From Tethya wilhelma (taxonomy: Eukaryota; Porifera; Demospongiae; Tethyida; Tethyidae): 64,000 nt of DNA. The stretch's first letter is position 1, and every line of letters starts with the position of its first letter. The DNA lies in assembly GCA_964030475.1 (NCBI GenBank), contig CAXIPT010000001.1, positions 25,155,938-25,219,937 of the forward strand. The letters are read 5' to 3'. Below the pieces are notes generated by a model. The model had not been told where the DNA came from. It searched no databases and was given only the letters and a program-made list of their open reading frames with translations. Shown piece after piece: positions 35,260 to 48,216 of the stretch. A program made the position numbers and the translations under genes.

Positions 35260-36253
35260 CGTACTTCGATCAGCCAATTAAGTGGTCAAACGCCACAGAA
35301 CACACTAAGTATAGTACATTAATGACCACTTTTATCAATATGAACATAATATTATAATAGTAAGACTTAGTACCTCGATCTTTGTCATGGTTATACCTTG
35401 ATTAGCATTCAAATAACCTGAAATTGAAATTTGAATATGTGGTGACTTAATTATGAGATCAAAGATAAGTTCATCTTATGAATTTTACATTACGGACTGT
35501 GAGGAAACAGTCATATGTCATAAGGGGCACAATGCATGAAATTATACTTATGTAAATCTCAATGTGGTATAGTCATATATATGACGTGTGGCATATTTAG
35601 AGCCAAATTGGTTGCAAAAGTTGTGAAGCAGTTACATACTCCACTTCCATCACAATCTAACATTGTATAATTATAGAAGCTGAGGCTGGCCTGAGTGCAT
35701 GGTTGGAGCTAGTGATTCTTGTTTCACTAATAGTATTTTAGTAGTACACACAATCACTTCCTTCCCATTATATGCTATCATTTCCTGTTTAATTTGATGT
35801 TACCACTTCCTGTTTATATAATTATTTAGAAACAACCAACAGTTACACGATAATGTCCAACAAAAACATCCTGTCTTGATCAGTTTCTGATGAGGTCATG
35901 ACCTCATTGTAGCTAGCTGGCAATGCTTGTATTATGAGTGGTTTTTCCATGAAAAAGGAAGTGAAAATAGTTTCATTAGCCAATCAAATGCACTGATACA
36001 TAGGGAGTATATATACAGTAAATCACTACTGTTGGCCGATAATCTAATAAGACCTGAGTTTGGTTTAAATACCAGCCAGTGCATGCACTTACAATTTCAC
36101 TAGATAATAGCTATAGCAATAATATTATAGGGAAACCAAACTATATAGAATGCTTCATCTATTCTATTAGAGTGTGAGCATCTCACTGATATAGCTATAG
36201 TGTTTGGAGTTATAACAACCTAGCAGGAGCTACATAACTGACACAGAGTAAGA
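35260..36253. other. Intergenic between G and H
   Basis: Contains the F-like relic at 35676-35830; otherwise no coding sequence seen. Confidence 0.4.
35676..35830 (+). pseudogene. Relic of an F-like transmembrane exon and 3' flank
   Basis: The stretch around GGTTGGAGCTAGTGATTCTT matches, with gaps, the transmembrane coding of gene F near 32160-32205. The following CTTCCTGTTTAA-type words match the F 3' flank. Suggests a former F-like receptor between G and H. Confidence 0.4.
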
Positions 36254-36664
36254 ATGCCATTGTTTTTGAATTTTCTACTATCATCGACTACAGTAATGAT
36301 GATAATCCAGATAGTGACAGGATGGTTGTTGATACAGTCACTTACAGTAGGAACAAATGGACAATGTATCAATTTTGAAGGTCAGGATTAACATGATACT
36401 GCATGGAAACAATAAATAATTGGGAAAAATGCATTTTGATGTGTGTGTCTCTGTGTGTGTGTTCCATATGGTGGTGCATTAAGGTGTTGCCATTCAGTTT
36501 CACCCTTAATGGTTAGTGAGTGTCCATCTAACACCTTCCCACCAGTTGACTCAGCTGAAAACAAGTATATATGAAGGATTTTAGTGCCTGGCTAATGCTG
36601 GCTCGTCCAGCTAGACATGACCCATACATGTTGTGGCAGCCAAAGGTGTTTTTTGCTTGATTTT

Positions 36665-36732
<68 letters not shown>

Positions 36733-39700
36733 CATGCATGCATGCATGAGCATTAAGTCACGGGAAAAAATATAACCAGTGAACAATGTAGGACATTGTA
36801 TTATTATGTAGCAATATTTAAAATTTTTTTTACCCAGCTAGGGGTATTAATTTTAATTACATGTAGCTACGTACAGTGACAGGATTAGAATAATTATAAT
36901 ACTTGTTGCAAATGCATGAATGCATGCATAATGTAATCATTAAAAAAAAAACACATTATCAGCATAACTAAGAGCTTTTAATTTGCTTTCCAGGACCATG
37001 ATTATGAGGAAAATAATCACACAATTGATCTTCATCCATGAAAGTTTTCATTAATTTTGTATTATGATAATAATCTGTAGGGACAGTTACTGAAGGAGAC
37101 ATTGCAAAGTTCAGATTAAATCTTTCAGAATGCGCAGAGGGTATCACTGATTTTCAACTACAGACTTTTGAGATTAGTGCAACTAGTAAGTACAAAGTTT
37201 ATCAGCTATTAACCAGACAGTATGCAATAATTTTTTTTTTCAGATGAAAACGATTTTATTCCTATCATTGATATGCGATTGGAAGTTGCCAATAGAGACA
37301 ATACTATAACTTTTGAAATTTACACAATTGATGATTCTGTTAGTGAATCTCAAGAAACATTTCAAGTCTTTCTCAGTAGCTGTACATCTGATTCTGACTG
37401 CTCTAACACGCTAAGCATAGGTACCGTGGAGATCATTGACAATGACAGTAAGATTAAAATAATTATAAACGAGCCTTGTTCCCATACAACCTCTCCCCTT
37501 ACTGCATGCATGTAAAGAGTATGAGAACAAGGCTAAAATTAATATTTCATTGTTTGCATAAGGTTACGGGCAACAGTTGGTTCATGAATATGGTAATCAG
37601 CATATAATTATGCTAGTTATTTTATATAGAAGACACTGGGCACATAATTTCATCCAACAACTTGTGTAGAGCTAGCAAAGCTTCTACCCATATTATATTG
37701 GTGATTAGCTAACTATAGACAGTCCCAAGTAAAGGGCCAACTGGAAATTTTTTTTTGAAAATGAGTGACTGAAACATCGTAGCTGCTTGTTGTTGTCTCC
37801 TGGCAGCTGGCCTAGCTGGGACACAGCTTCTTAGAACACTTTCTATTTGATGTAGAAACAAAATTTCGATGGCTGACTCTGGAGAACAAAGGTAAGCTTT
37901 TGTTGCTACAGTGATAAAGCTGCTGATTTTTCAAGGAAAAATTGTGGATAGAATTTACTTTAGCGAAAATTCTTAGTAATGTTTACTAGAATAGCTGTGA
38001 AGTGACACTGAAGTCAGAGTTTTTGGTAATCCAAGGTTTTGAACAAACTGCTAATAGCTATGTGATCCAAGAACAAACTGTTGATAGCTAAGCTGTTCAA
38101 GAGGCAATAGTCCCACATTCCAGTTCTGGTGCTAGATATACAGGCAGAATTTTCTAGCTCATCATTGCTAATGAATTATTCATATCCACACTGTAACCCA
38201 TAACTTAAAACGACTAGCTTTACTACTCAAGTCATTTTCAGCAATTTATACTTTACCTGATCTATTCAAATTTACAGATGTCACAGTTGAATTTGATCCA
38301 ACTTCGTATGAGGTAAATGAGAACAAGGGTACTGTAAGTGTAACAGTTGTGAAAAGAACTGATGCTACAAGAGATGTGACAGTAGGGTTTAGAACTCTAT
38401 CAGGAACTGCTACCAGCAATGGTATTTATACATATATACTATGGGTCATATGTATGATAAAATTAGTCATTAATAGTACTGTCATGTATGTTTGTCGTCA
38501 TCATAAAAGCATGGAAATTTAATAGAAAACTTAATCTATTGCACAATCAATTCAAATATTATATTGTATTGTTTCTTTCATGTATGTAGATCCAGCAGAT
38601 TACACTGAGGTGGTAAAAACGCTAACATTTTCAGGTGTACGAAATGTTAAAAAAATTGAAGTTGAGATACCCATTGTGAATGACGTGTATCACGAATCCA
38701 CTAAGATGTTCACAGCCATCTTGGAGAACCCTGGAGAGAGGGTTGTGATTGGAGATGCAAGCTCGACAATTATAACAATATTTGATAGTGATGATGGTAA
38801 GAAACATATATGTATGAAGCATAGCGATGAAGTTGCATTATACGTATACATAACAAATAAACTAAACACCTAGAGTTACCTATATTAATGTATTATTGTA
38901 GATTCATTTTGCCGCAGTAATACAAATTAATCCATGCAATAATTATGTTTACATGCATAAACCTATTTTATACCTTAATTTGTACATGCATGCTGTTACA
39001 GTAACCAGACCAAGCACAACTAGTAGTGAAGCAACTTTAACAACTCAAGAAAGAAAAACTACTCAGCCAGCTCCAGAGTTAGTAACAACATTAGAACCTG
39101 GCGAAGAAAGAACTTCTACAGAAGAAACAAGTTCTGAGGCAACAACTTCAGAAGAAAGAACAACAACTCAACCAACTTCAGGTGAAACTACTTCTCAGTC
39201 AATGACAATTAACACTATATAGGGAGTGGCAAGGAATGAACAACCAGTCACTTTTAAGAAATGACTTGTGGAGCCAATAAACCCATAGCTATAGTCACAT
39301 ACCACGATGTCATGCCACACCAAAAATATTGCATGTGCACATAATGCATGTATCTCATTGTCACATGACAGCATGCATACATGCAAGTATTAATTAGATA
39401 TATTATTATTATAGCATTAGCCAGTCTCACCCTAGAAAACAATAATGTTTATTAATACTCTTTATTGCATTAAGTTTTTTCTCTTTTTACAGAATTGTGT
39501 CCAGAGTTGACAGATCAACCAATAGAGCCGCAGTTTCCAAATATTACATTTACTTGGCCAGAGACTAAGATTGGACATGATGTTTCTTACACGTGTCCAT
39601 GCCAAAACCAAACCAGGATAGAGGAGAGTGGGTCACGTGTATGTGGAGGGAACTCTTCCAATGGTGCTTTCTGGGAGCCTGTGAACATTAGAGATGACTG

Positions 39701-42679
39701 CAAACTCACTAGCATCACATTGGAGCTTTGTCAAGCACAAAAAGTAATCATTCTATGCATTAATACAGCCTAAAAGTGAATTGCCAAGTGCATACATACT
39801 TGTTCACAGGTAGCAGAAAATAGTTCAGACTCTGAGGTTATTTCTAAGGTTTTGGTCAATGTTACAAGTCATCCCGAAGGGCTTCAAGCAGTGGATATTT
39901 CAACTGCTACATCACAGATTGAGGGACTTATTGAAGATGCACTTAGTGCAGAAAATGAGGAGGTTCGAAAGAATTTTCATAACCTAGGTAGTGATTACAT
40001 CTGTGCAATTTGTATGCTATTGTATAGGTCAGAATGGATTTCTTGAGAAGTATTGACAACATCATGCAAGCTGACAGCCAGGAAGTGGCACAAAGCCAGA
40101 GCAACACAAACACTTCCTCAAGGTCATTACTAATGGTTTCCTACTAATGATACCATATGAATACTACATTAGGGAATGCTCAGCGTTTCCATTCATTGTA
40201 TAATATGTAACCTAAATAGTTAACTAATGCCCACTTAACAACACAATGCAAACAGAATTCTTGCAGCAATAACCAGCTTTGCTGATGGAGTTGAATTATC
40301 CAACAGAACTAACTTCACATTTGTTCAAAGCTCCTATGCAATTTATGTTGAAAACATCGATACAAGTGAATTCAATGGCGAGACACTAACATTTGATTTA
40401 GGATCAATGGACAATGTCACAAATGGTGCAGCCATAATTGATGTCAACAGAATCACATCAATTGATGGAACAGAACAAGATGTCGAAAGACAAGTAGCAG
40501 CTGTTGTGAAAGTACCACAGTCCATCTTCCAAGAACTGGGTGTTAACACTAGCCAAGTTCAAAGGTTATCTTACTCAATATTTACTCAAGGAAGTCTCTT
40601 TCAGTCATCAGATGTAAATCAAAGCAACCTGACTCTTGGTTCTGTTGTGGTGTCCATCAGAGTGAGTGGTACACAAGACACACAAAACCTTTCTACTCCT
40701 ATTAAAGTTCTCTTTCAACCAAGTCAAGTAAGAACACAATACATTGTCATTATGCATTATTTTTAACATATATTCTCAGTATTCATAACAATAGTACATC
40801 AACACCGTTTTTTTCTTTCCCTTTCTCATTTAGCTAATAGAGAATGCCACTAATGTGCCATACTGTGGACGTTGGGACCTATCTGAAAATGGTACTGTTA
40901 TATACAATTTCAATAAACCATTTGAGTTATGAAATAATTTTAACAGAGGGAGGTGGAGCTTGGTCTAACGATAGCTGTGCTATTGCCAATGAAGTTACAA
41001 ACTCTGATAGTCCAGTAAATGATGAATCACGAACCAATGACCGAAGATCTAATCAAATACAAAATGATGAAAGTTTATTTGACAACAAAGATATGATAGA
41101 GACTCGCTACAAACGGCTGGGTCATTTTGGGTTGCTACTGGTATGTAATTTACAACCACAGACTAACATAGTAATTAGGACTGTTATACAGCATCTTTCA
41201 TATTAATCTCACAAAATACACGCATCAATGGCACCACAGTTCACTGAACTTAATTTCATTGCAGGATTTAACATACGGGGTAGGTGAGCAACTTCCTGAG
41301 TTACCTTCATTTGTTTTAGGAGTGATTTCATACATCGGACTCAATGTATCTCTGATCTGTTTGATCATTTTTCTCATCACTTACTTAACTACAAGGTACA
41401 ATGATAATGACGAGCATCTGACATTTCAGGCTGTGTCTATATAGAACTATAAGCTAACTTGCCCCAAAATCTAGACACACTTACTTAAATATTCATTCTT
41501 TTTTTTCTTCAGAGAACTTCGTACAAAAGGACATGGTCAAATTCTCATCAACATGTCCATTGCTCTTATATGTCTCTACATCATGTTTCTAATTGGAGCA
41601 CATGCAGCACCTCAACCAATTGTTTGTGCCATTTCGGCTGCTCTCCTTCAATACAGCATGCTAGTGTTCTTTGCCTGGACAGTAGTGGAAGCTGTTTTTC
41701 TCTATAGAAATTTGGTTAAAGTGATCGGTAATACACAAATACCAATGCTGAAGGCGGGCCTAATAGCTTGGTGTAAGTATCTCAGCTAAATCCACTAAGC
41801 CTGCACAAACTTATTCTCCTTTATTACTAATTTATAATACAGTGTCGCCATGGATTATTGTGGCAGCTTCTGCTGGCCCTGGATACCGAAGTTACTACAG
41901 AGGTGAAACATCTCCTGGATTGTAAGCAAAGATGAACTGATTTGAATATTTTTGTCATCCACAATCCTTCCTTCTAACCATGTAGTTGTCGTGCCACAGG
42001 ACTACCCTTCTGGCTTGGAACAATTCTTCCATTTGCTGCAGTATACATTTTCAATCTGATCATCTTTGTCCTTGTCATTATCTCACTGTTCCGAAACAGC
42101 AGAAGAAATGTCAAGATTAAAGAAATAAAGATGAGCAAAATTAAGTTTGTCAAAAAGCAGGTAAAGATTGCAATTGGTCTTGCCACACTGTTCGGTCTTG
42201 GATGGGGGTTTGGACTGGCTGCCAGTGGTACTACTGTTCACGGTCTCACACTAGCTTTTCAAATCATCTTCAGCATATTTGTTGGATCTCAAGGAATTCT
42301 GTTTTTCGTTCTTCATGGAATTGAGCAGAAAGATGCTCGAAAACAATGGAAATCTTTGTTCAAAACAGTCTCTGCTAAATCAACACACGTTTACTCTTGG
42401 ACCGGATTTAAAACAACATCCTCCAACTCAAAATCGTCTAATTTGGCAGGAGTTGACGTGTTGACTTTGTCAAAAGAAGGCACATCTCCTCACAATAAAG
42501 TTTCCATGGGAATCAAGACAGAGTACACACCAAATGTGAGTAGGGCATCCAGTCCTACTCTTGTGATAGAAGAAAAGTCTCTAGATATTCTAAATCTTGA
42601 AGAAATGAAAGAAAAGACACCACCATTGGAGGACAATCTTCAGCCAGACAAAAATGATGAATCAGTCAGTGAAGTCTAA
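36254..42679 (+). CDS. Gene H: adhesion GPCR with two Calx-beta domains
   Basis: Sixteen exons: 36254-36380 signal peptide (GWLLIQSLTVGTNGQ), Calx-beta 37081-37185 + 37244-37447 and 38278-38421 + 38590-38796, Ser/Thr linker 39002-39181, HRM-like 39493-39743 (FTWPET, CPCQN, SRVCGG, FWEPV), GAIN 39810-39962, 40028-40122, 40256-40727, 40834-40891, GPS-like 40947-41140, seven-helix 41265-41395, 41513-41772, 41843-41921, 41986-42679. The core has family B2 marks: LGWGFGLAASG in TM6, QGILFFVLHG in TM7. The first Calx-beta is short at its start. The GPS keeps CGRW and GAWSNDSC, but the cleavage half is LGHFGLLL with no HL-Thr, so autoproteolysis is not expected. The tail of about 110 residues is Ser/Thr/Glu-rich. 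Reads as a cell-surface adhesion receptor, likely calcium-dependent, comparable in layout to Calx-beta GPCRs such as the ADGRV type. Confidence 0.85.
36666..36728 (+). repeat. (TG)n microsatellite
   Basis: About 31 TG units in the first intron of gene H, followed by (TGCA)n. Confidence 0.95.
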
Positions 42680-43723
42680 TACGCATATAACCATGTATGT
42701 CAGTTTTTTTTGCACCATATATATACATGCAATGCAGTAATCATAATAAAATTGCACAAGACATTTTTTTGTTTGTGACATGCAATTGAAAGCACACCAA
42801 CCTTTGATTTAAAACTTATGCCATACTTTACCATTAATGAATCTGGGAACATTTCCAACTAGATGTTTATTACTTAATTGCAAAATACTTTGCAAGCAAC
42901 CATGTTGTTGTTGTTTTCCTTATTCAAACAAGTTATCAGAACAACACGAGAATCACTTATACTACCACTACTACTTAAACATTACATATATTAGTGAAAC
43001 ATGTATTACTATTGTCAAAATTAATGGGACTCAGTATAACTATGCATAACACAGCATGGTTAGTAGGCAGAGTATCCTATAAATCAAAAACTAGCCTCGA
43101 GCACTGATTCAATTAAGGTATGTATAGCTCATTAAGTTAGGAATTTATTGAAAACATTAGGCTATAGTTATTTTCTTGGAAAAAAGGGAGTGGTCTGAGG
43201 TATACAAGGCTCATCAATACACCAGCAAATGACATAATCCTGTCTACTGCCAACCATTACATCACTTTTACAGTTCATTCCAAGATGGGCACAAATATGT
43301 GTAAGTGCATTTTTGTGCAGGCAGGCCAACAACACTACTACACATCTACATATCCGGTTAGGTGTCTCACGGAAGCTAACTAATTAACTTTGACAGACAC
43401 ATACTGGTATATAAATCCTAATAGATCCATTAGTTGCTATGGTATAGCTGTACCTAGCTATAACTACATGATAATACTGTTCACTATGATCCAAACTACG
43501 TAAACAAGTTTGTCCTGTGGTAGACAATTAGAGAATTAGTGTAGGCACAATACATCAGTCACACTGTGGTGAGCATCATCAGTGAAGTACATGTATATGG
43601 AAGCTTTGATGTCATAACTTGTCAGAGCTAATAGAACCGTGGTAAGTTTTTATAGAAGCATGCTGGCAGCCACACTGCCATCACTTGTTGTATTAATAAA
43701 ACTAACTTAGAAGAAATAAGAAG
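42680..43723. other. Intergenic between H and I
   Basis: H 3' UTR with polyadenylation signal, then sequence with no recognisable gene or repeat up to the start codon of I. Confidence 0.4.
42745..42750 (+). promoter_or_regulatory. Probable polyadenylation signal of gene H
   Basis: AATAAA 66 bases after the stop codon of H. Confidence 0.5.
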
Positions 43724-45494
43724 ATGAGTGTAAACAGATGCAGTGAGAGAGTTCTGTTCTCTCATAAAAAGACTACTTTGCTGATAGTTCCTGTACTAGG
43801 ATGGTTGCTGATACAAGCTACATTGATCTCACATGTGAATGGACAAGGTGAAGCTATAGAATAATGTACAAGTATCACTGATTTTGTCAGTTAAATGAGA
43901 CAGTTATTGCATGCAAGGCTTTAACACACTGATTGCAATCATATCTTGAGTCTATAATTTGATAAAATAGCTGAGATTCCTTCTTAAATATCACACAGAG
44001 ATAGGAGTGAGCTTTGGTCAATCATTTTATAGTGGTTCTGAGTCTCAACATTCACTTCAAGTGTGCGTTGTAACTACTACTGGAAACTCAGAAGAGTTTT
44101 CTGTGGAGATCGAAGCAAACACAAACATTCTACTTCCAAACTTTGCAAATGGCAAGTAACTGCCATTATGACAAACCATTCATAATGATTATAATTCACC
44201 ATCATTGTTGTAAATATGTAGAAGGAGTTGATTATACCAACTCAAGACAAACTGTGACATTTCCGGCTAGTAACACAACACAACACCAGTGCGTGGAGAT
44301 TACCATTCTCGATGACTCTGTGGTAGAAGGAAATGAAATGTTTGCAATGTGGTTCTCAAGACTACCGCGAGGAGTTCGTACAGGACCCAATCATCAGGCA
44401 ATTGTTACCATCATTGATGATGATAGTAGGTTATGACAATTCGTTATAGCTAATTTTCTATGAAAAATCATTGGAAAAAAATCTTGAGATCTGGCTAGGA
44501 TTCAATTCGAACCCTGGTCTTTTGAATTCTAGTCAAATGCCCTTACCACTGAGTTACTAGTCATAGGCATAGGAGCAGAGAATAGTATTGATATACAGAT
44601 ACTAGTTAATTTCTAAACCTGATCTCAAAACCTTAATTGTAGTATTTATAACACTATATGGTTTTTGATATTCTACAGATGTTGAGGTTCAGTTTGAGAG
44701 ATCTTCCTATACTGTTGATGAAGGAACTCCAAGTGTTGAAGTGTGCTTCAATAGCAGTACCGGGACCAAGCACTCACTTACCGTGATCATTGGAGATATT
44801 GAAAATCAAGCAATCCCTAATCGTGCCACATGTATGTTAGATAACATTATACTACATTGTACAAGTGTTTTCGAAATAATTATTATGACCATCCTACTCC
44901 CCTCTCCCCTCCCCCTCTCCCTCCTCCTCTCCCTCTCCCCCTCTCTTCCCCGGCCCTGTAAATGTAGTTAATGAAGATTTTCTTCCACTTGATAATGGTG
45001 AACATAAACTTAATCCTTCAAACGATGGTCAGAGAGTTTGCACTGTAGTCAGGATTGTAGACGACAATACAGCTCTAGAAGGAGATGAAGAGTTTAAAAT
45101 TTTTTTCAGAGTTTTTCTCCTTGATAATGGTCAGGCTGGGCTAGGTGCAAATTCTGAAGCAACCGTTACGATCAGAGATAATGATAGTAAGTAAAAGCAT
45201 TCGAGCAACCCACTTAATCACAGTGCCAAACAATTAGCATACATTACCCATAAAGTCACAACACAACATACACACATGTACATGTACATTCATTCATACA
45301 CACATATAGAGCTGAATGTGTCCTTCAAAGAACCTGAGATCAGAGTCACAGAAAATGACACTGCTGCTGAAGTGTGTGTTGTCTCCAGTAATCCAGTCCA
45401 AAGGAGTTTTATAGTGGACATAGCAACAGTAAATGACTCAGCAATCGGTATGCGATATGAATAAGTTGGTACTGTCACTTATGTAATGCTTTGG

Positions 45495-45537
<43 letters not shown>

Positions 45538-48071
45538 TCGCCTACAGCTTATGATGACTTCATCCCAGTAGAAAAACCACTAACGTTCATACGAGACAAC
45601 CAAGAAATGTGTTACAATGTCACCATATTACAAGATGAGGAAACAGAGAAAGAAGAATCATTCAACAATACAATATTATTCATCAAAATCTCTACTGGTA
45701 ACATCTCCATTGACATTGAAGCTCCACGCATATGTGTGGTTGTCATAGAAGATGATGATTCAGGTGAACCATTTTGTAATTTCCAAACTATTCTAGCGAC
45801 TTGCTTTAGTCTGGGAATCACTCAGGAGAATGAAACTGCATTCAGGAATTAGTCTAAGAGTGACGCCTGATTGAGCTTAAAAATACTTTTTTTTTTAAAC
45901 TAAAGGGGGGTATTTAGGCCATGTGACAAACTCAATTGAGGTACTATAACATGTCTGTACTAAAAGGGTTGACAATCTTGAGCATACAGGTACTTAACAA
46001 TTGCAAGCTAGACGTGAGTATAACTGTGACTGGTACAATTCACCATTGTTTTTTCAGATGAGTGTCCAGAGCTATCCAATGAACCAATTCATTCGATGTT
46101 TCCAAACATTACATTTACTTGGCCAGAGACTGAGATTGGAGACAATGTTTCTTACACATGTCCATGCCAAAATCTAACCATCACAAAGGAGGGTACAACC
46201 AAAACACGGTCACGTGTGTGTGGAGGGAACTATTCCAGTGGTGCTTTGTGGGAGCCAGTGAATGTCATAGAAGACTGTGGACTTAGAAGGATCACACTAC
46301 AACTGTGTCAGGCAAGTTACTAGATTAATTTGTGATTCATTAGTAAGATGTTTGTAATCTGGCAAACACCTCAAAAGCTTAATCTAATAACAATATTTGT
46401 AAACTGAATTTGGAACACAATAAATTTACAAGCAATTATTGTCCGGCTGTTACAGTAACAATGGTATGTACGACTCTCCTATTGTAGGTATCTGATTCAA
46501 TAAATGATCCAGAGATTCTTTCAAAAGTATTGGGGAGTGCTACAAACATTTCTAGTGAGATAGAAGCAGAGGACATTATACTTACAACAAGATTATTAGA
46601 AGAACTCATCAAGGATGCTACCAAGGCAGAAAACGAAGAGGTAACCTTCATACCTATCATATATGCACACGGGGTCATGCCATTAGATGCCTTGAGGTCT
46701 AGCTGGTGTGGAAGTTGACTAGTGTCTATGAATAGTAGCTTATACTAGTATTCTCTGCTAGATTTCAAGATTTTCTTTCCCGAAAACTTTTCATGCATAC
46801 ACAGTTCACACATAAATTGTATATATACATGTTAATTTCCAGATTAGAGACGATTTCTTGAGGATTATCGACAACATCATTCTAGCAGATGGTGACCAAG
46901 TGGCACAAAGCCAGGACAACGCAAACACTTCATCAAGGTATACTTTTACCCTTTTTGGGTAGTCAAATCAAAACAATTAATTAATTAATCAGTCCTTCCT
47001 TTTGGGTAGTCAAATCAAAACAATTAATTAATTAATTTGTTCTTCTTTTGTAGGCTCCTAGCAGTTATTGAAAACTTCATTGATGGGCTGGAAATGCCAA
47101 ATGATATTAATAACAAAAACTTCATCCAACGCTCGTTTGCAATTCACATAGCAAACATTGATATAAATGAATTCAACGGAGAAACATTAAAATTTAATCT
47201 GGGATCTGTTGATGATGCCATAAATGGAAAGAGTGAGATTAAAATAACCAAGGAAACTGGAACAGAGCAAGAAACCAGTGCCTTAGGAGAGATCACAGCT
47301 GCAGTAATGGTACCAGAGTCTATCTTTGAAGAACTGGATGTTGCTGGGAATAGCAACATTCAAAGGTTATCTTACTTGGTGTTCACTCAAGGAAGTCTCT
47401 TTCAGTCGTCAGATGTAAATCAAAGCAACCTGACTCTTGGTTCTGTTGTGGTATCCATCAGAGTGGGTGGTACACAAGACACACAAACTCTTTCTACTTC
47501 TATTGAAGTTCTCTTCCAACCAAGCCAGGTAAGACTACCATTGATATCTTTATTCACAGTTCTGTGCAATAACTTTAAGTTTCTTTAACAATAGCTTATT
47601 GAGAATGCTACGGATCTATTATGTGGTCAATGGAAACCCTTATACAATGGTATAACAACATAAATGCTCATGAATATGAAATAAAATGAAATTTACATAA
47701 ATAATTATAACTTTTAACAGAGGGACGTGGAGCTTGGTCCATGGACAGTTGTGTTGTCAATGAGGAAAATGCTGAGCTAGCAATCAACAATCAAAGATCA
47801 AAGCGAGAGGATCAATTGTCAGATGAAAGCTTATCTGACGACAGAGAGACTGTTCGGGTCCACTACTCACAACCAGGGCACTTTGGACTGCTACTGGTAC
47901 ATATATGCACAATTTATACTATAATACTAGGACCAATGCCAAGTGTAATCAAATATGGTTGTATATGTGTGCACTTGAATGCATGGTATGTACAAAGAGA
48001 CGAAGTACATAAACATCACAGTAAATATCCTTTGCCTGACTTTGAACTGTATGGCTATAGTAATGATCCTA

Positions 48072-48127
<56 letters not shown>

Positions 48128-48128
48128 N

Positions 48129-48216
<88 letters not shown>

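Noticed and set aside
36528..36786. Open frames of alternating His/Thr or Val/Cys residues
   Set aside because: They are translations of the TG microsatellite; the same applies to the CA runs at 48073 and 57459.
37448..38277. A missing Calx-beta exon in the long intron of H
   Set aside because: No splice-flanked frame with Calx-beta residues found; only a short internal repeat near 38040-38095.
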